Origin: Xanthomonas euvesicatoria pv. euvesicatoria
Lineage (GTDB): Bacteria; Pseudomonadota; Gammaproteobacteria; Xanthomonadales; Xanthomonadaceae
Direction of reading: 5' to 3'
Length of the DNA stretch: 64,000 nt
Assembly (NCBI RefSeq): GCF_020880415.1
Contig: NZ_JAJIUJ010000049.1
Coordinates: forward strand, 1-64,000
Part shown: piece by piece, positions 16,569-25,907 of the stretch
Numbering within the stretch: position 1 is the stretch's first letter
How the letters are laid out: each line of letters begins with the position of its first letter
The notes under the pieces: model-generated
What the model was told of the DNA's origin: nothing
Seen by the model: the letters and a program-made list of their open reading frames with translations, nothing else
Database searches by the model: none
Position numbers and translations under genes: made by a program

Positions 16569-19021
16569 GGTGGGCGACGATCTTCAGCGCCGTGCTGCTG
16601 GCGGGGCTGATCTTCTTCAGCCTGTGCATGGCGGCGCTGGATCGCGACACGCAGCGTTACGGTCATGCGTTGGACGCATTGGACGCGCTGGACATGGTCG
16701 ATACCAATCTGGACAACGACGTGCTGAAGGCACGCATTGGCCTGTTGCGCGACTACGATTCGCTGGTGAGCGGCGATGCCCGCGCACGCGACATCTTGCA
16801 GCACTTGCGCCACCTGGCCGATCACGACCCTGCGTTGTTCCGGGCGATCGCGGCGCTGGACGCCGACTACAACGAGAAATCGCTGCAGCGGGAACTGTTC
16901 AAATCGCAGAACTCGCTGCTGTCCAATTCGCTGGCCTACTTCTGGAGCGAGAGCAGCGCGCAGATCCGGCAAGGCGAAGATCCCGCTGAGGCGCGCGCAG
17001 CGAGCATGCTGGCGAGCGCGGTACAACGCCTGAGCCTGGACACGACCGGTGATGCAGTGGCACTGGCACGCCGACGCCTGGACGAAGCGGCACAACGCAC
17101 AACCAGCGCGCCACTGCTCCCGCATGGACGCATGCTGCTGAAGCTGCTGCCGGAGACAGACACCACCATCCGCCGCATGCGTCCGATCGCTTCGCTGGCC
17201 TCGTATGGACAGCTCAAGACGTATCTGCAACAGCAGCATGCCAGCCAGCAGGCCACTGCACGCCAGGTTCGCTTCCTGTTGCTGGCATTGGCCGTCGTCA
17301 TGTTGGGCGCCTTGCTGTACCTGGGCAAGCTGCTGCGGCAACGCGCGCGGGTGTTACGTCGACGCGCGGAATTCGATCGCTTGATGGTCGCGGTGTCGCG
17401 CCGCCTGGTGGCCAACGATCGCCATCAGCTGGACGCCGGCATCGAGGCCGGACTGGTGCGGTTGGTGAAGTGGGCCAAGCTGCCAGGCGCTCGCCTGGGC
17501 CTGGTCCCCGTCGGCAGCGACGCGCGGATCTGGCCCGATCCGCAGGACGACACCTTCCGCGCGATGCTTGCCGCGCTGGCATCCACCCAACCGATCGCCG
17601 CCAGCGATGTGCTGGTCGTCGACGCCAACGGCACCGTCGCCGTGTTGGGCACGCCCGAACGCGTGCGCGACGCACAGTGGCTGTGCCTGCGGCAACACGC
17701 AGACGCGGGGACGGTCGCGCTGCTGTGCTTGCGGCTGCCGCCACGCGCCCCGCGCCGCGATCGCGGCCTGGCGACAGTGGCCGAACTGTTGCCGCAGCTG
17801 CATATCGCGCTCGACACCCTGTTCGATGCGCTGGAGCGGCGACGACTCGAAGACGAAGCGCTGGCACTGGAACATCGCCTGGAACTGGCCCGACGGATGG
17901 AAACGCTGGGGACCATGGCCAGCGGTATCTCGCACAACTTCAACAACATCGTCGGCGCGATCCGCGGTAATGCCGAGATCGCACTGTCCAAACTGGACCC
18001 GCACTCGCCGGCCTCGGAGCACCTGCTCGAGATCAGCCATACCACCGCCCACGCCTACGATCTGATCGAATCCATCCTCAGCTTCGGCCGCGTGCAGAAC
18101 TACAACGTGCAGCCGGTCGAACTGAACGCCTTGCTGCAGGGCGCGGTCTCGCTGCTGTCGGTCTCGCTGCCCTCGACGGTGGCCATCGACCTGCAGCAGG
18201 AGCAGGAGCCGCTGCACGCGTTGGGCAATCCGGCGCAACTGCAGCAGATCATTCTGAATCTGGCCAGCAACGCTGCGCAGGCGATGGACATGCGCGGCAC
18301 GGTCACGATCCAACTGTCCGCCGGAAAAGGCACTGCAACCGACGGCACGCCCCGGCGCATCGCGCAGTTGCGTGTGGGCGATCACGGCATCGGCATCCCG
18401 CCCGACCAACTGGATCGCATCTTCGATCTGTTCTTCACTACCCGCAGCGGCGGCACCGGGTTGGGGTTGGCAACGGTTCGCAAGATCATCGATAACCACG
18501 ACGGGCGGATCGACGTGGACAGCGCACTAGGTGTCGGCACGACCTTCGTGGTCGAGCTGCCGCTGCGCACGGGCATCACAGCCGCGCCCCAGGCCGCTCC
18601 CCTGCCGAAGACGCGCTCGCGCCATGCGAGCTTGCTGTTGTTGTGCGACGACGCGGCCGAGCTCGACCGCCTGGAAGAAATGCTGGCCGCACTCGGGCAC
18701 GAACCGGTCGGCATGTTGGAGCTGCCGGCCGCCGTCGCGATGGCGGCTGCCGATCCGGCGCGCTTCGATGGCGTGTTGCTCAAGCGCGATCGCGCCGGCG
18801 ATGCCGAACAGGCCATCGGCGCGCTGCACGCCGCGGCACCCACGCTGCCGCTGATCCTCGCCACACGTGCGAGCCTGGCGACACGCAAGGGTTTGGGCGG
18901 CGCCATCGCCGAGATCATTGCGCAGCCGTTCGATCTTGGCGCGCTGGCCATGGCGCTGGAACGTGCACTGGGTCGCACGCTAGAAGTTACAACGCAGGAT
19001 GAAGGCACCCCTGCTCTGTGA
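16565..19021 (+). CDS. VirA-like hybrid sensor histidine kinase with DAHL-type periplasmic domain
   Basis: 818 residues from a GTG start overlapping the peroxidase stop (GTGA). Membrane segments lie near residues 4-24 and 238-258. They enclose an all-alpha periplasmic region of ~210 residues that resembles the DAHL domain of VirA. A GAF-like linker precedes the kinase core. H457 lies in ASGISHNFNNIVGAI, with N-box LNLASNAAQAM, G1 GDHGIGIP and G2 GTGLGLATV. The C-terminal receiver-like domain has the pair CDD, but the phospho-acceptor site reads GVLLKRD, so the usual Asp seems lost (pseudo-receiver). In VirA the receiver modulates the kinase. Ligand unknown; VirA kinases sense plant phenolics and sugars. 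Confidence 0.88.
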   Translation: MRWATIFSAVLLAGLIFFSLCMAALDRDTQRYGHALDALDALDMVDTNLDNDVLKARIGLLRDYDSLVSGDARARDILQHLRHLADHDPALFRAIAALDADYNEKSLQRELFKSQNSLLSNSLAYFWSESSAQIRQGEDPAEARAASMLASAVQRLSLDTTGDAVALARRRLDEAAQRTTSAPLLPHGRMLLKLLPETDTTIRRMRPIASLASYGQLKTYLQQQHASQQATARQVRFLLLALAVVMLGALLYLGKLLRQRARVLRRRAEFDRLMVAVSRRLVANDRHQLDAGIEAGLVRLVKWAKLPGARLGLVPVGSDARIWPDPQDDTFRAMLAALASTQPIAASDVLVVDANGTVAVLGTPERVRDAQWLCLRQHADAGTVALLCLRLPPRAPRRDRGLATVAELLPQLHIALDTLFDALERRRLEDEALALEHRLELARRMETLGTMASGISHNFNNIVGAIRGNAEIALSKLDPHSPASEHLLEISHTTAHAYDLIESILSFGRVQNYNVQPVELNALLQGAVSLLSVSLPSTVAIDLQQEQEPLHALGNPAQLQQIILNLASNAAQAMDMRGTVTIQLSAGKGTATDGTPRRIAQLRVGDHGIGIPPDQLDRIFDLFFTTRSGGTGLGLATVRKIIDNHDGRIDVDSALGVGTTFVVELPLRTGITAAPQAAPLPKTRSRHASLLLLCDDAAELDRLEEMLAALGHEPVGMLELPAAVAMAAADPARFDGVLLKRDRAGDAEQAIGALHAAAPTLPLILATRASLATRKGLGGAIAEIIAQPFDLGALAMALERALGRTLEVTTQDEGTPAL

Positions 19022-19031
19022 CAAATGAAAC
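19020..19031 (+). promoter_or_regulatory. Possible vir-box-like site upstream of LysR/tssA
   Basis: The 12 bases GACAAATGAAAC match the Agrobacterium VirG box TNCAATTGAAAY at 10 of 12 positions. They lie right after the VirA-like kinase and ~104 bases before the LysR gene. A single near-match can arise by chance, and Xanthomonas VirG-like regulators have no defined site that I know of. Confidence 0.22.
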
Positions 19032-19134
19032 ACAGTCGCTGCGGATCGACACCGGAACGTAGCGCGGGCTGCCTAGCGTAGCGGATGCCCAGGCGCAGCA
19101 GACCGCCTGCATTCCACTACGAGCGATCCACGAC

Positions 19135-20106
19135 ATGAATATCCGACCAAGCGACTTACCTCTTCTGGTGTCCCTCGACGCATTGCTCGAGCTGAAGAAC
19201 GTCACCCACGCAGCGCAGCGATTGCACATGAGCCAACCGGCACTGTCTTCGCAACTGGCACGGTTGCGCGTGCTGTTCAAGGATCCCTTGCTGATGCCCT
19301 CGGACACCGGGCGCGGCATGGTGGCCACGCCGCGTGCGGATCAACTGGCATCGCCACTGCGCGAAGCCATCGGCAAACTGAGTCTGCTCGGCAAGGACAG
19401 TGCGTTCGATCCGTCGACGTCATCGGCGAGTTTCCGCATTGCCGCCGCCGCCGATGCGATCGGCACGCTGGGTGCGGGGTTGGCGGGATCGATCCAGGCC
19501 CAGGGCAATCCGAAGATGCGCCTGGAGTTCGTGCAGATCGGTGCCGACACCAGCCTGGACGCCTTCGAAAGCGGCGAGCTGGATCTGCTGATCGATCATG
19601 CGCAGGCAGTTCCTTCCGCGCTGCGTCTGCGCCGCCTGCGCGACGAACGTTACGTGCTGGTGCAGCGCCGTGGCCATCCGCGCGGTACCGCAGCGCTGAG
19701 CGCGGCAAGTTACAGCCGGCTGTCGCATGTGCAGGTGGCACACGCACAGGCCTGCAACCTCGCCATCGATGCGCAACTGCAGCAGTTGGGCCACACCCGC
19801 CAGATCGCGGTGACCGTGTCGCAGTGCGCGACCGCGCGCGACATCGTGCTCGGCACCGACATGGTCGCCACGGTGCCGGCCACGCTGGCAGCGGAGAGCG
19901 GGCATGCACCGCTGGACTGTTTCGACCTGCCCTTCCCGCTGCCGGACATGGCGCTGGCAATGGCCTGGCATCGCCGCAACGATGGCCATGCCGCGCATCG
20001 CTGGTTGCGCGAACGCGTGCTGGAACTGCTGGTTCCAGCAGCGCCCGCCGCGCCGGCAGCGCGACGCGCCGCCGGCCGTGGCGACCTCGTGCTGTCCGTC
20101 TCGTGA
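19135..20106 (+). CDS. LysR-family transcriptional regulator
   Basis: 323 residues. The N-terminal winged helix-turn-helix is typical: VSLDALLELKNVTHAAQRLHM, then SQPALSSQLARLR. A substrate-binding domain spans roughly residues 95-300. It lies 113 bases after the VirA-like kinase and 8 bases before tssA on the same strand, so it is likely co-transcribed with tssA and a candidate regulator of the T6SS cluster. Its effector molecule is unknown. Confidence 0.9.
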   Translation: MNIRPSDLPLLVSLDALLELKNVTHAAQRLHMSQPALSSQLARLRVLFKDPLLMPSDTGRGMVATPRADQLASPLREAIGKLSLLGKDSAFDPSTSSASFRIAAAADAIGTLGAGLAGSIQAQGNPKMRLEFVQIGADTSLDAFESGELDLLIDHAQAVPSALRLRRLRDERYVLVQRRGHPRGTAALSAASYSRLSHVQVAHAQACNLAIDAQLQQLGHTRQIAVTVSQCATARDIVLGTDMVATVPATLAAESGHAPLDCFDLPFPLPDMALAMAWHRRNDGHAAHRWLRERVLELLVPAAPAAPAARRAAGRGDLVLSVS

Positions 20107-20114
20107 GCGGCGCC

Positions 20115-21143
20115 ATGCAGATCGACAGCGAACAGCTACTGCAGCCGGTGGACGCACAGGCGCCGTCCGGTCCGAACCTGGAATACACCCCGGAGTTCCA
20201 GAGCCTGGAAGAACTGGCACGCCCGCGTCAGGAACGCGCACTGGGCGCGGGCGTGCTGGTGCCCGAGGCGCCGGAGTGGCGTCAGGTCGCCGACAGCGCC
20301 GAGCACTTGTTGCTGCGCTCCAAGGACTTGCGACTGGGCATCTTGCTGAGCATTGCCCGCCTGCACCAGGACGGCCTGGTGGGCTGGTCCAGCGGCGTCA
20401 GCCTGCTCCGGCACCTGCTGGAGCGGTTCTGGGACGACGTCCATCCTGGTCTGGATGCCGATGAGGACAACGACCCGACCGAACGCGTCAACGCCATCGC
20501 GGCGCTGGCCGACAGCGAGCGCACGCTGACGCAGCTGCGCAACGTCCGCCTGTTCAAGGGACTGCATCCTGGGCACTTTTCGCTGCGCGATCTGCGCATC
20601 GTGCAGGGCACGCTCAAGCGCGCTGCGGACGATCCCAGCGAAGCGCCAGAGCCGGCCGCCATCGATGCCTGCCTGCGCGACTGTCCGCTGGAGGCGCTGC
20701 TGGAGCTGGATGCGGCCCTGGCCGCTGCGCAGGGCGATATCGCCGCGATGGCCGGCCTGTTCGCCGAGCGCACCCCGGGATATGGACCGGAGCTGGCGCC
20801 GTTGACGCACGACCTGGGCGAGTTGCGCGCGTTCCTGCGGCCTTATGTCGCCGAGCGTTTCGGCTCCACGGCCGACCCAGCCGAGCATGCAGCATCCGTC
20901 GCCGACGGCGCCAATGCACCCGCACCGCGGGCGCACGCCCTGGAGCATCCGGACGACGTTCGCCGCATGCTCGATCAGCTGTGCGATTACTACGCGCGGC
21001 GCGAGCCTTCCAGCCCGGTGCCGTTGTTGTTGCGGCGCGCGCAACGGCTGGTCGGCCTGGATTTTGCCGCGCTGATGCGCGACCTGGCGCCACGCGGGAT
21101 CGACGAGCTGCAGGTGGTGTCGGGCCAGGACCATTCCGATTAG
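20115..21143 (+). CDS. tssA: T6SS cap/priming protein TssA (ImpA type)
   Basis: 342 residues. The N-terminal ImpA domain is recognisable: LLQPVDAQAPSGPNLEY, then EWRQVADSAEHLLLRSKDLRLGILL and the helical WSSGVSLLRHLLERFWDDVHP region. The C-terminal part (SSPVPLLLRRAQRLVGLDF) is the short-form TssA ending. TssA coordinates baseplate assembly and sheath polymerisation. It is the only core T6SS gene on the plus strand and converges on the main operon, ending ~170 bases from it. The start at 20115 follows the LysR stop by 8 bases. Confidence 0.92.
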   Translation: MQIDSEQLLQPVDAQAPSGPNLEYTPEFQSLEELARPRQERALGAGVLVPEAPEWRQVADSAEHLLLRSKDLRLGILLSIARLHQDGLVGWSSGVSLLRHLLERFWDDVHPGLDADEDNDPTERVNAIAALADSERTLTQLRNVRLFKGLHPGHFSLRDLRIVQGTLKRAADDPSEAPEPAAIDACLRDCPLEALLELDAALAAAQGDIAAMAGLFAERTPGYGPELAPLTHDLGELRAFLRPYVAERFGSTADPAEHAASVADGANAPAPRAHALEHPDDVRRMLDQLCDYYARREPSSPVPLLLRRAQRLVGLDFAALMRDLAPRGIDELQVVSGQDHSD

Positions 21144-21311
21144 CGGCTGACAGAACCACCGCACCGCCGCCGGGCGGGCGTGGACGACGCTCTGGATCCT
21201 GATGCAGTACGTCTGCACTGTGGTTTTTGTGTGCCATCCACGCTCGCCTGGCGGCTGCTCGCGGCTGTCGGTCAAACGCGCTAGCCGCGTTGCCGGCCTG
21301 CATGGCGGGCG

Positions 21312-21638
21312 TCACAACGTAGAAAGGCCATGCCAGTACACCCAGGCCGCGCCCAGCAGCATCACCGCCGCCCATAAGCGCAGTTTCCACGAGCGCAACG
21401 CCGCCTGCAGGGCGTTCGGCGGCTGGCGATCGCGTCGTACCGTCACGATTGGGGTCGGCAAGTTGCGCGGCGCCGCGACACGCCGGCGGCGCTCGGTCGG
21501 TTGGCCTGCCGAGCGCACGATCGATTGCAACAATTGCAGGCGCCGCCGCCGATACTCGGCCGGGTCCAGGCGCCGCTCCGCCTGCGCCGCGTTCAAGTCC
21601 TGCAGGACCAGGTTGGCCCGGGTTTCCCAGTCGTTCAT
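21312..21638 (-). CDS. Small T6SS-linked single-pass membrane protein, unknown
   Basis: 108 residues. A charged, helical N-terminal half (NDWETRANLVLQDLNAAQAERR) and an Arg-rich middle lead to one C-terminal membrane span (LRLWAAVMLLGAAWVYW). It overlaps the ppkA stop as ATGA and is the last gene of the T6SS transcript. I do not recognise the family; the coupling suggests a partner of the PpkA kinase. Confidence 0.65.
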   Translation of the reverse strand: MNDWETRANLVLQDLNAAQAERRLDPAEYRRRRLQLLQSIVRSAGQPTERRRRVAAPRNLPTPIVTVRRDRQPPNALQAALRSWKLRLWAAVMLLGAAWVYWHGLSTL

Positions 21639-24538
21639 TCCAGTTCTCTCACCAGGCGTGCACCGATCCCGCGCGCGGCCTCGCCATCGGAGCTCACCGG
21701 ACCGGGGCCGATACAGGCAGCCGCACCGCGCTGGCTGCCGCGCACGGCCACGCCCTCGCCGTCCTGGACCCACTCGGCGATGCCGCCGGCCATGTCGAGC
21801 AGCCCCCAGCTGTTGGAGACGGTCGCCGTGCAGGCGCGCTCGCCGGCGCGTGCCGCACGCAACCACTCGGCATCGCGCGGCAGTCGGTATTTGCGGCCGC
21901 TGACACTGCTCAGCCAGGCGGCGTAATCGCCGATCAGCGCAAGGCGTACGTCGTCCACCGGCGCCGACCTGCGTGTCCAGCGCGAGACGCTGCAACGTTT
22001 GGTGTCGGCGCAGAACAACGCGAAGTCGGCCACGCTGATTTCCCGCCGCATCATCGCCAGCGCCCGCCCGGGCTTGGGCAGCACCACCAGTTCAGGGCCA
22101 CGACCATGCTTGCCCAGGTCGTCGCTGCAGATGGCCGCACCGCCAGGCGGTGCCGAGACCCGACAGGGATCTTCCGGCTTCGTCGGCGTTGCAGGCGCAG
22201 CCGCCACCGGCTCGAGCTTCGGCAGCAGTGTTGCGGTGTAGGACGCGCGTTGTCGGCCCGCCTTGGCGACATCGCTCTGGAAGGCGCGGAAGCCGTCGGC
22301 GTCCTGCGCTTGCAGCGCCATCCTGCGCTCGCGCAGACGCTGCAGCACCGCCGGCGCAGGCAGTGCGGTGCCGAGCTGTTCCAGCTCCAGCGCAAACTGG
22401 TAACGCGCCAACGCCTGACGCAGGCGCGGGGCGTCCTGTGCGTCCAGTCCCTGCCCAACGACGGCGCTGGCGTCTTTCCAGCGTCCCTCGCGGCAAAGCC
22501 CGCGTGCCAGCCCCAGATAGGCATCGGTCAGCCGTTGCGCGCCCTCGCTGCGCAGGAACGGATGCTCCGGGCTGCTGGCCGCGATCTGCGCAAGTTGATT
22601 CTTCACCTTGACGACGTCATTGGCGGCCGCTGCGGTGCGCACCGACTCGATGCGCGTGGCGATCTGCGCGGCACGCTGGGCCTGCGCATCGTCCACCAGC
22701 GGCGCCGGCGGGACAGATGGCGCGACAGACGCGGTGACGGTTGCCGCGTCGAGCTCGTGTGCGCATTCCTGCAGCAGCGTGGAATGCGGGAACACGCGGC
22801 GCCCGGTCGCGAGCCAGCGGCGTGCTTCATCGATGCGACCTGCGCTGAGCGCATCGGCGCATCCACGCCGGTAGCGCAATTCGAGTTCGGCATGGCGCAG
22901 CAGGCCGCTGTCCGGTGCCAGGCGGCGCACGCGGTCGAGCAGCGCGACCACGTTGCCGGGTTGATCCTCGAACAGGGCGCCGGCGTCGATTGCGCCGGTC
23001 AACGCAGTGTCCAGACCGTTGAGTAGACCATCGCGCTCCTGCTCCATGGCGCTGCGACGCGCATCCAGGCGTGGCGAAAACAGCTTCCACTGGTCGCGCA
23101 GGATCAAAATACGCTGCGCGCCCACATAGTCTTCGCGGCCGCGTGCCGGCTGCCAATAGTGATCCAGCCGCCTCAGCAGGAAGGCCTCGATGGTGCTGCT
23201 GCGGTCCAGGATCAAGCGCCGGCGGTCGTCCTCTCCCAGCGCCCACAATGCCGCCCGTGCATGCGCCTCGTGCACGAACCGGTTCGGCGCTTGTGGCGAG
23301 AAGCGCTCGAGCACCCCGGCCACCTTCTCCCGCTGCGCATGCACCTGCAGCCACACCGCCGCACCGGCGCCGCCGGCCAGCAACAGCACGCCCGCCAGCA
23401 GGTACGGCAACACACGCTCGCTGCGGCTACGTGGGCGCAGTTGCTCCAGCAAGACCGTCATCGTCGGCCGTGCCGCGGCCGCGAACGCCAGGCTGCTGCG
23501 CATTGCGCGATTCTGCCGGCGGCTCAGCGTCGACAACGGCGCCACGCGCAGCTGCTGCGCCTGCGCCTGCGTCGCCGATTGCTTGCCGAACGGGTGGCGG
23601 CCGGACAGCAGTTCATACACCACGCAGCCGAACGCGTAGACGTCGTCGGCGAACGCCGGCTCGTCGCCGCGCAACATTTCCAGGCTGGCGTAGGCAGGTG
23701 TCAGTGCGCCCAGCGTCGCGGCGTCGAACAGCGTGTGGTCATCGCCGGATTCGGCGCCGGCCAGTTTCGCGGCACGGGCGATACCGAAGTCGAACACCTT
23801 GGCCACGTTTCCTGCGCCGACCATGACGTTGCCCGGCTTGAAATCCGAATGCACGATGCCGGCCGCATGCGCGCGTTGCAGGGCGCGCCCCATGCCTTCG
23901 ATCAGCGGCCATGCCTCGGCCAGCGGCATGCCCTCGCCCAGCCGGCTGCGGATCAGCCCGCGCAGGTCGTCGCCCTCGATGTACTCCATCGTCATGAACA
24001 CGATGGCGCCGTCCTTGTCGAAGTCGTACACGCGCACGATATGGTCGTGGGCCAGGCTCTGCGCGCGACGCGATTCGCGCTGCAGTGCGATCAGCGAATC
24101 CGGATGACGGCGAAAATCGTCGTTGAGCACTTTCACCGCGATATAGGGATGGCGGTCACGTGCCTCCACCTTGCGTTCGTCGCGCGCCAGGTAAACCACG
24201 CCCATGCCGCCACGGCCGATTTCGCGCACCAGCAGAAAGCGTGCCTTCAGCAGCATGCCCACGCCCACCTGGGACTCGCCCTGCAATTGCGCGACCCGCC
24301 GCCAGCTCGATGCGCCGGCACTGTCATCGCTGTGCGTTGGCGGGTTGATCCGGGTCGCCGCGTCCGTCGAGGCCTGCGCGGCGCGCTGCTGGGTCAGCGG
24401 TGCGATGCGGGTGACATCGTCATCCACAGCCGGCGGCTGTGGCGGCGTATCGGCAAGGTCGCGGGCCGGTCGTACGCGGGTACGGTCGTCGTCCGGCGGC
24501 GAGGTGCGGCCGGTCGTGTCGTGATCGCGGGGGGTCAT
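21635..24538 (-). CDS. ppkA: T6SS Ser/Thr protein kinase PpkA with C-terminal FGE/SUMF1-like domain
   Basis: 967 residues. A Thr-rich N-terminal tail contains several TRI/TRV motifs (DDVTRIAP, DAATRINP) that resemble autophosphorylation/FHA-binding sites. The kinase domain (~95-365) has the Gly loop REIGRGGMGVVYLA, Lys in IAVKVL, catalytic loop HSDFKPGNV (HSD rather than HRD), DFG in VFDFGIA and APE-like ASLEML. A membrane span (VLPYLLAGVLLLAGGAGAAV) follows, then a long helical periplasmic region. The end resembles a sulfatase-modifying/FGE fold: REISVADFALFC, then YRLPRDAEWLRAAR and GLLDMAGGIAEWV. PpkA phosphorylates Fha and triggers T6SS assembly. ATGA overlaps on both sides. Confidence 0.9.
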   Translation of the reverse strand: MTPRDHDTTGRTSPPDDDRTRVRPARDLADTPPQPPAVDDDVTRIAPLTQQRAAQASTDAATRINPPTHSDDSAGASSWRRVAQLQGESQVGVGMLLKARFLLVREIGRGGMGVVYLARDERKVEARDRHPYIAVKVLNDDFRRHPDSLIALQRESRRAQSLAHDHIVRVYDFDKDGAIVFMTMEYIEGDDLRGLIRSRLGEGMPLAEAWPLIEGMGRALQRAHAAGIVHSDFKPGNVMVGAGNVAKVFDFGIARAAKLAGAESGDDHTLFDAATLGALTPAYASLEMLRGDEPAFADDVYAFGCVVYELLSGRHPFGKQSATQAQAQQLRVAPLSTLSRRQNRAMRSSLAFAAAARPTMTVLLEQLRPRSRSERVLPYLLAGVLLLAGGAGAAVWLQVHAQREKVAGVLERFSPQAPNRFVHEAHARAALWALGEDDRRRLILDRSSTIEAFLLRRLDHYWQPARGREDYVGAQRILILRDQWKLFSPRLDARRSAMEQERDGLLNGLDTALTGAIDAGALFEDQPGNVVALLDRVRRLAPDSGLLRHAELELRYRRGCADALSAGRIDEARRWLATGRRVFPHSTLLQECAHELDAATVTASVAPSVPPAPLVDDAQAQRAAQIATRIESVRTAAAANDVVKVKNQLAQIAASSPEHPFLRSEGAQRLTDAYLGLARGLCREGRWKDASAVVGQGLDAQDAPRLRQALARYQFALELEQLGTALPAPAVLQRLRERRMALQAQDADGFRAFQSDVAKAGRQRASYTATLLPKLEPVAAAPATPTKPEDPCRVSAPPGGAAICSDDLGKHGRGPELVVLPKPGRALAMMRREISVADFALFCADTKRCSVSRWTRRSAPVDDVRLALIGDYAAWLSSVSGRKYRLPRDAEWLRAARAGERACTATVSNSWGLLDMAGGIAEWVQDGEGVAVRGSQRGAAACIGPGPVSSDGEAARGIGARLVRELE

Positions 24539-25257
24539 GGCGGAGCATTCCGTGGGGCCAGGCGCAGGGCCACGGCCGAGACGTTGTCGCGCCCGGCACG
24601 GCCGAGCGCGGTATCGAACAGGCGCGCCACCAGCGCAGCGGGCTGCTGCTCGCGCCGGCAGTGGGCGGCGATCTCATCGTCGCTGAGTTCCTTGTTGATG
24701 CCGTCCGAGCACAGCAGGTAGTGCTGACCTGGCCGGCGCGCGCGCACCACCCAATCCACGTACAGCGCATCGTCGGCGCCGATCGCGCGGGTGAGCGCAC
24801 CGCCGGCCGGCTGCGCTCGTCCCACCTGCGTCAACTCATCCTTGTCGCCGGCCACGTGGTCGCGGGTCAGCAGCTGCAGCTGGCCTTCTTCGAACGCATA
24901 AGCACGGCTGTCGCCCACCCAGCCGCACATCAGCAGGTCGTGGTCGTGCACCAGCACCACCACGGTGCTGGCGATCACGTCCACCCGCCGCGCGCGCGCC
25001 AAGGCACGCAGTTGCTGGTTGACCTGGCTCAGCTGCGCATCGATGGCGTCGACGAAGCTGGCCAGGTCGCCGTCGCGCCGCAACGCGCCCAGTACATCGA
25101 CGACCATGCGACTGGCGAGATCGCCGGCGCTGTGGCCGCCCAGCCCATCGGCCACTGCCCACAGGCCGAGATCGTCGCGCAGCAGGATCGCATCCTCGTT
25201 CTGGCGCCTGACATTGCCTTGCTCGGTACGCCCGGCGGACACGTAACAGGCGCTCAC
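24535..25257 (-). CDS. pppA: T6SS PP2C-type phosphatase PppA
   Basis: 240 residues from a GTG start at 25257 that overlaps the tagF stop (GTGA). PP2C motifs are present: GNVRRQNEDAIL, VADGLGGHSAGDLAS, WVGDSRAYAF, LTRDH and LLCSDGINKELSDDEI, then GRDNVSAVAL. Asp residues in these motifs bind the catalytic metals. PppA dephosphorylates Fha and opposes PpkA, which it overlaps as ATGA. An upstream extension is open but overlaps all of tagF and is not family-like. Confidence 0.92.
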   Translation of the reverse strand: MSACYVSAGRTEQGNVRRQNEDAILLRDDLGLWAVADGLGGHSAGDLASRMVVDVLGALRRDGDLASFVDAIDAQLSQVNQQLRALARARRVDVIASTVVVLVHDHDLLMCGWVGDSRAYAFEEGQLQLLTRDHVAGDKDELTQVGRAQPAGGALTRAIGADDALYVDWVVRARRPGQHYLLCSDGINKELSDDEIAAHCRREQQPAALVARLFDTALGRAGRDNVSAVALRLAPRNAPP

Positions 25258-25907
25258 TGCATGTCCTCTGCAACGCATGCGTTCGCTGTTTGCAATGCGC
25301 CAAGCAGGACGTGTGCATGGCAGGCCGCAGGCCAGCCGGCGAACTGCATCCAGGCACCCGGCGCAGATCCTGTCATGGCCGTCCACCACAGGCTGCTGCC
25401 AGCGGTGATTGCGCCAGCAGACAACGGCGGCGACGCCGACATGGTTGTCTCGTCGTGCGCCTGCTGTGCGAGTGTCACGCAGACGCGGTCCAACCAGGCA
25501 CCGTCCTGCCGTCGCTCTGCCCCGATGTTGCACAACACTGTGTCGGCAGCATCCAGCCAAGTTGGCAGATGTAGATAGGTCGGCATGACCGCAGCCGTCG
25601 TGCCACCGGCATCGCCTGCAGGCAGCGGTGCGGCGATGACCAGGGGAAAGGCGCGGCCGACGCGATCGACGCTGGCACGCATCGCCCCAGCCCATGCGGC
25701 CGTCCCAGCGAGGCCCGTCGGCAGCACGAAGCGCCACACCGGTGCCTGGCCCTCAGGCGCCCTGCTCACTGCCCCTGCGGCAGACAGCACGTCCTGCATC
25801 GCCACATGCCATGGGTCGACAAAGCTCTCCGGCAAGCGCCGATGCACGAAATCGCCAACCGCGGGCAGCTTGCCGTAGAAGCCCGGCGGGCGTTGCATGG
25901 CGCTCAT
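25254..25907 (-). CDS. tagF: T6SS post-translational repressor TagF
   Basis: 217 residues from ATG 25907. The N-terminus PGFYGKLPAVGDFVHRRLPESFVDP is the TagF/DUF2094 signature (GKLPxxGDF). The later VGRAFPLVI and SSLWWT elements also fit. TagF holds back T6SS assembly by sequestering Fha. Its ATG overlaps the tssM stop (ATGA) and its own stop overlaps pppA. The reading frame is open far upstream inside tssM but that is antisense-like shadow. Confidence 0.93.
   Translation of the reverse strand: MSAMQRPPGFYGKLPAVGDFVHRRLPESFVDPWHVAMQDVLSAAGAVSRAPEGQAPVWRFVLPTGLAGTAAWAGAMRASVDRVGRAFPLVIAAPLPAGDAGGTTAAVMPTYLHLPTWLDAADTVLCNIGAERRQDGAWLDRVCVTLAQQAHDETTMSASPPLSAGAITAGSSLWWTAMTGSAPGAWMQFAGWPAACHAHVLLGALQTANACVAEDMQ

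Noticed and set aside
21144-21311. Bidirectional terminator between tssA and the minus-strand T6SS operon
   Set aside because: No convincing stem with a T-run was found in this convergent gap.
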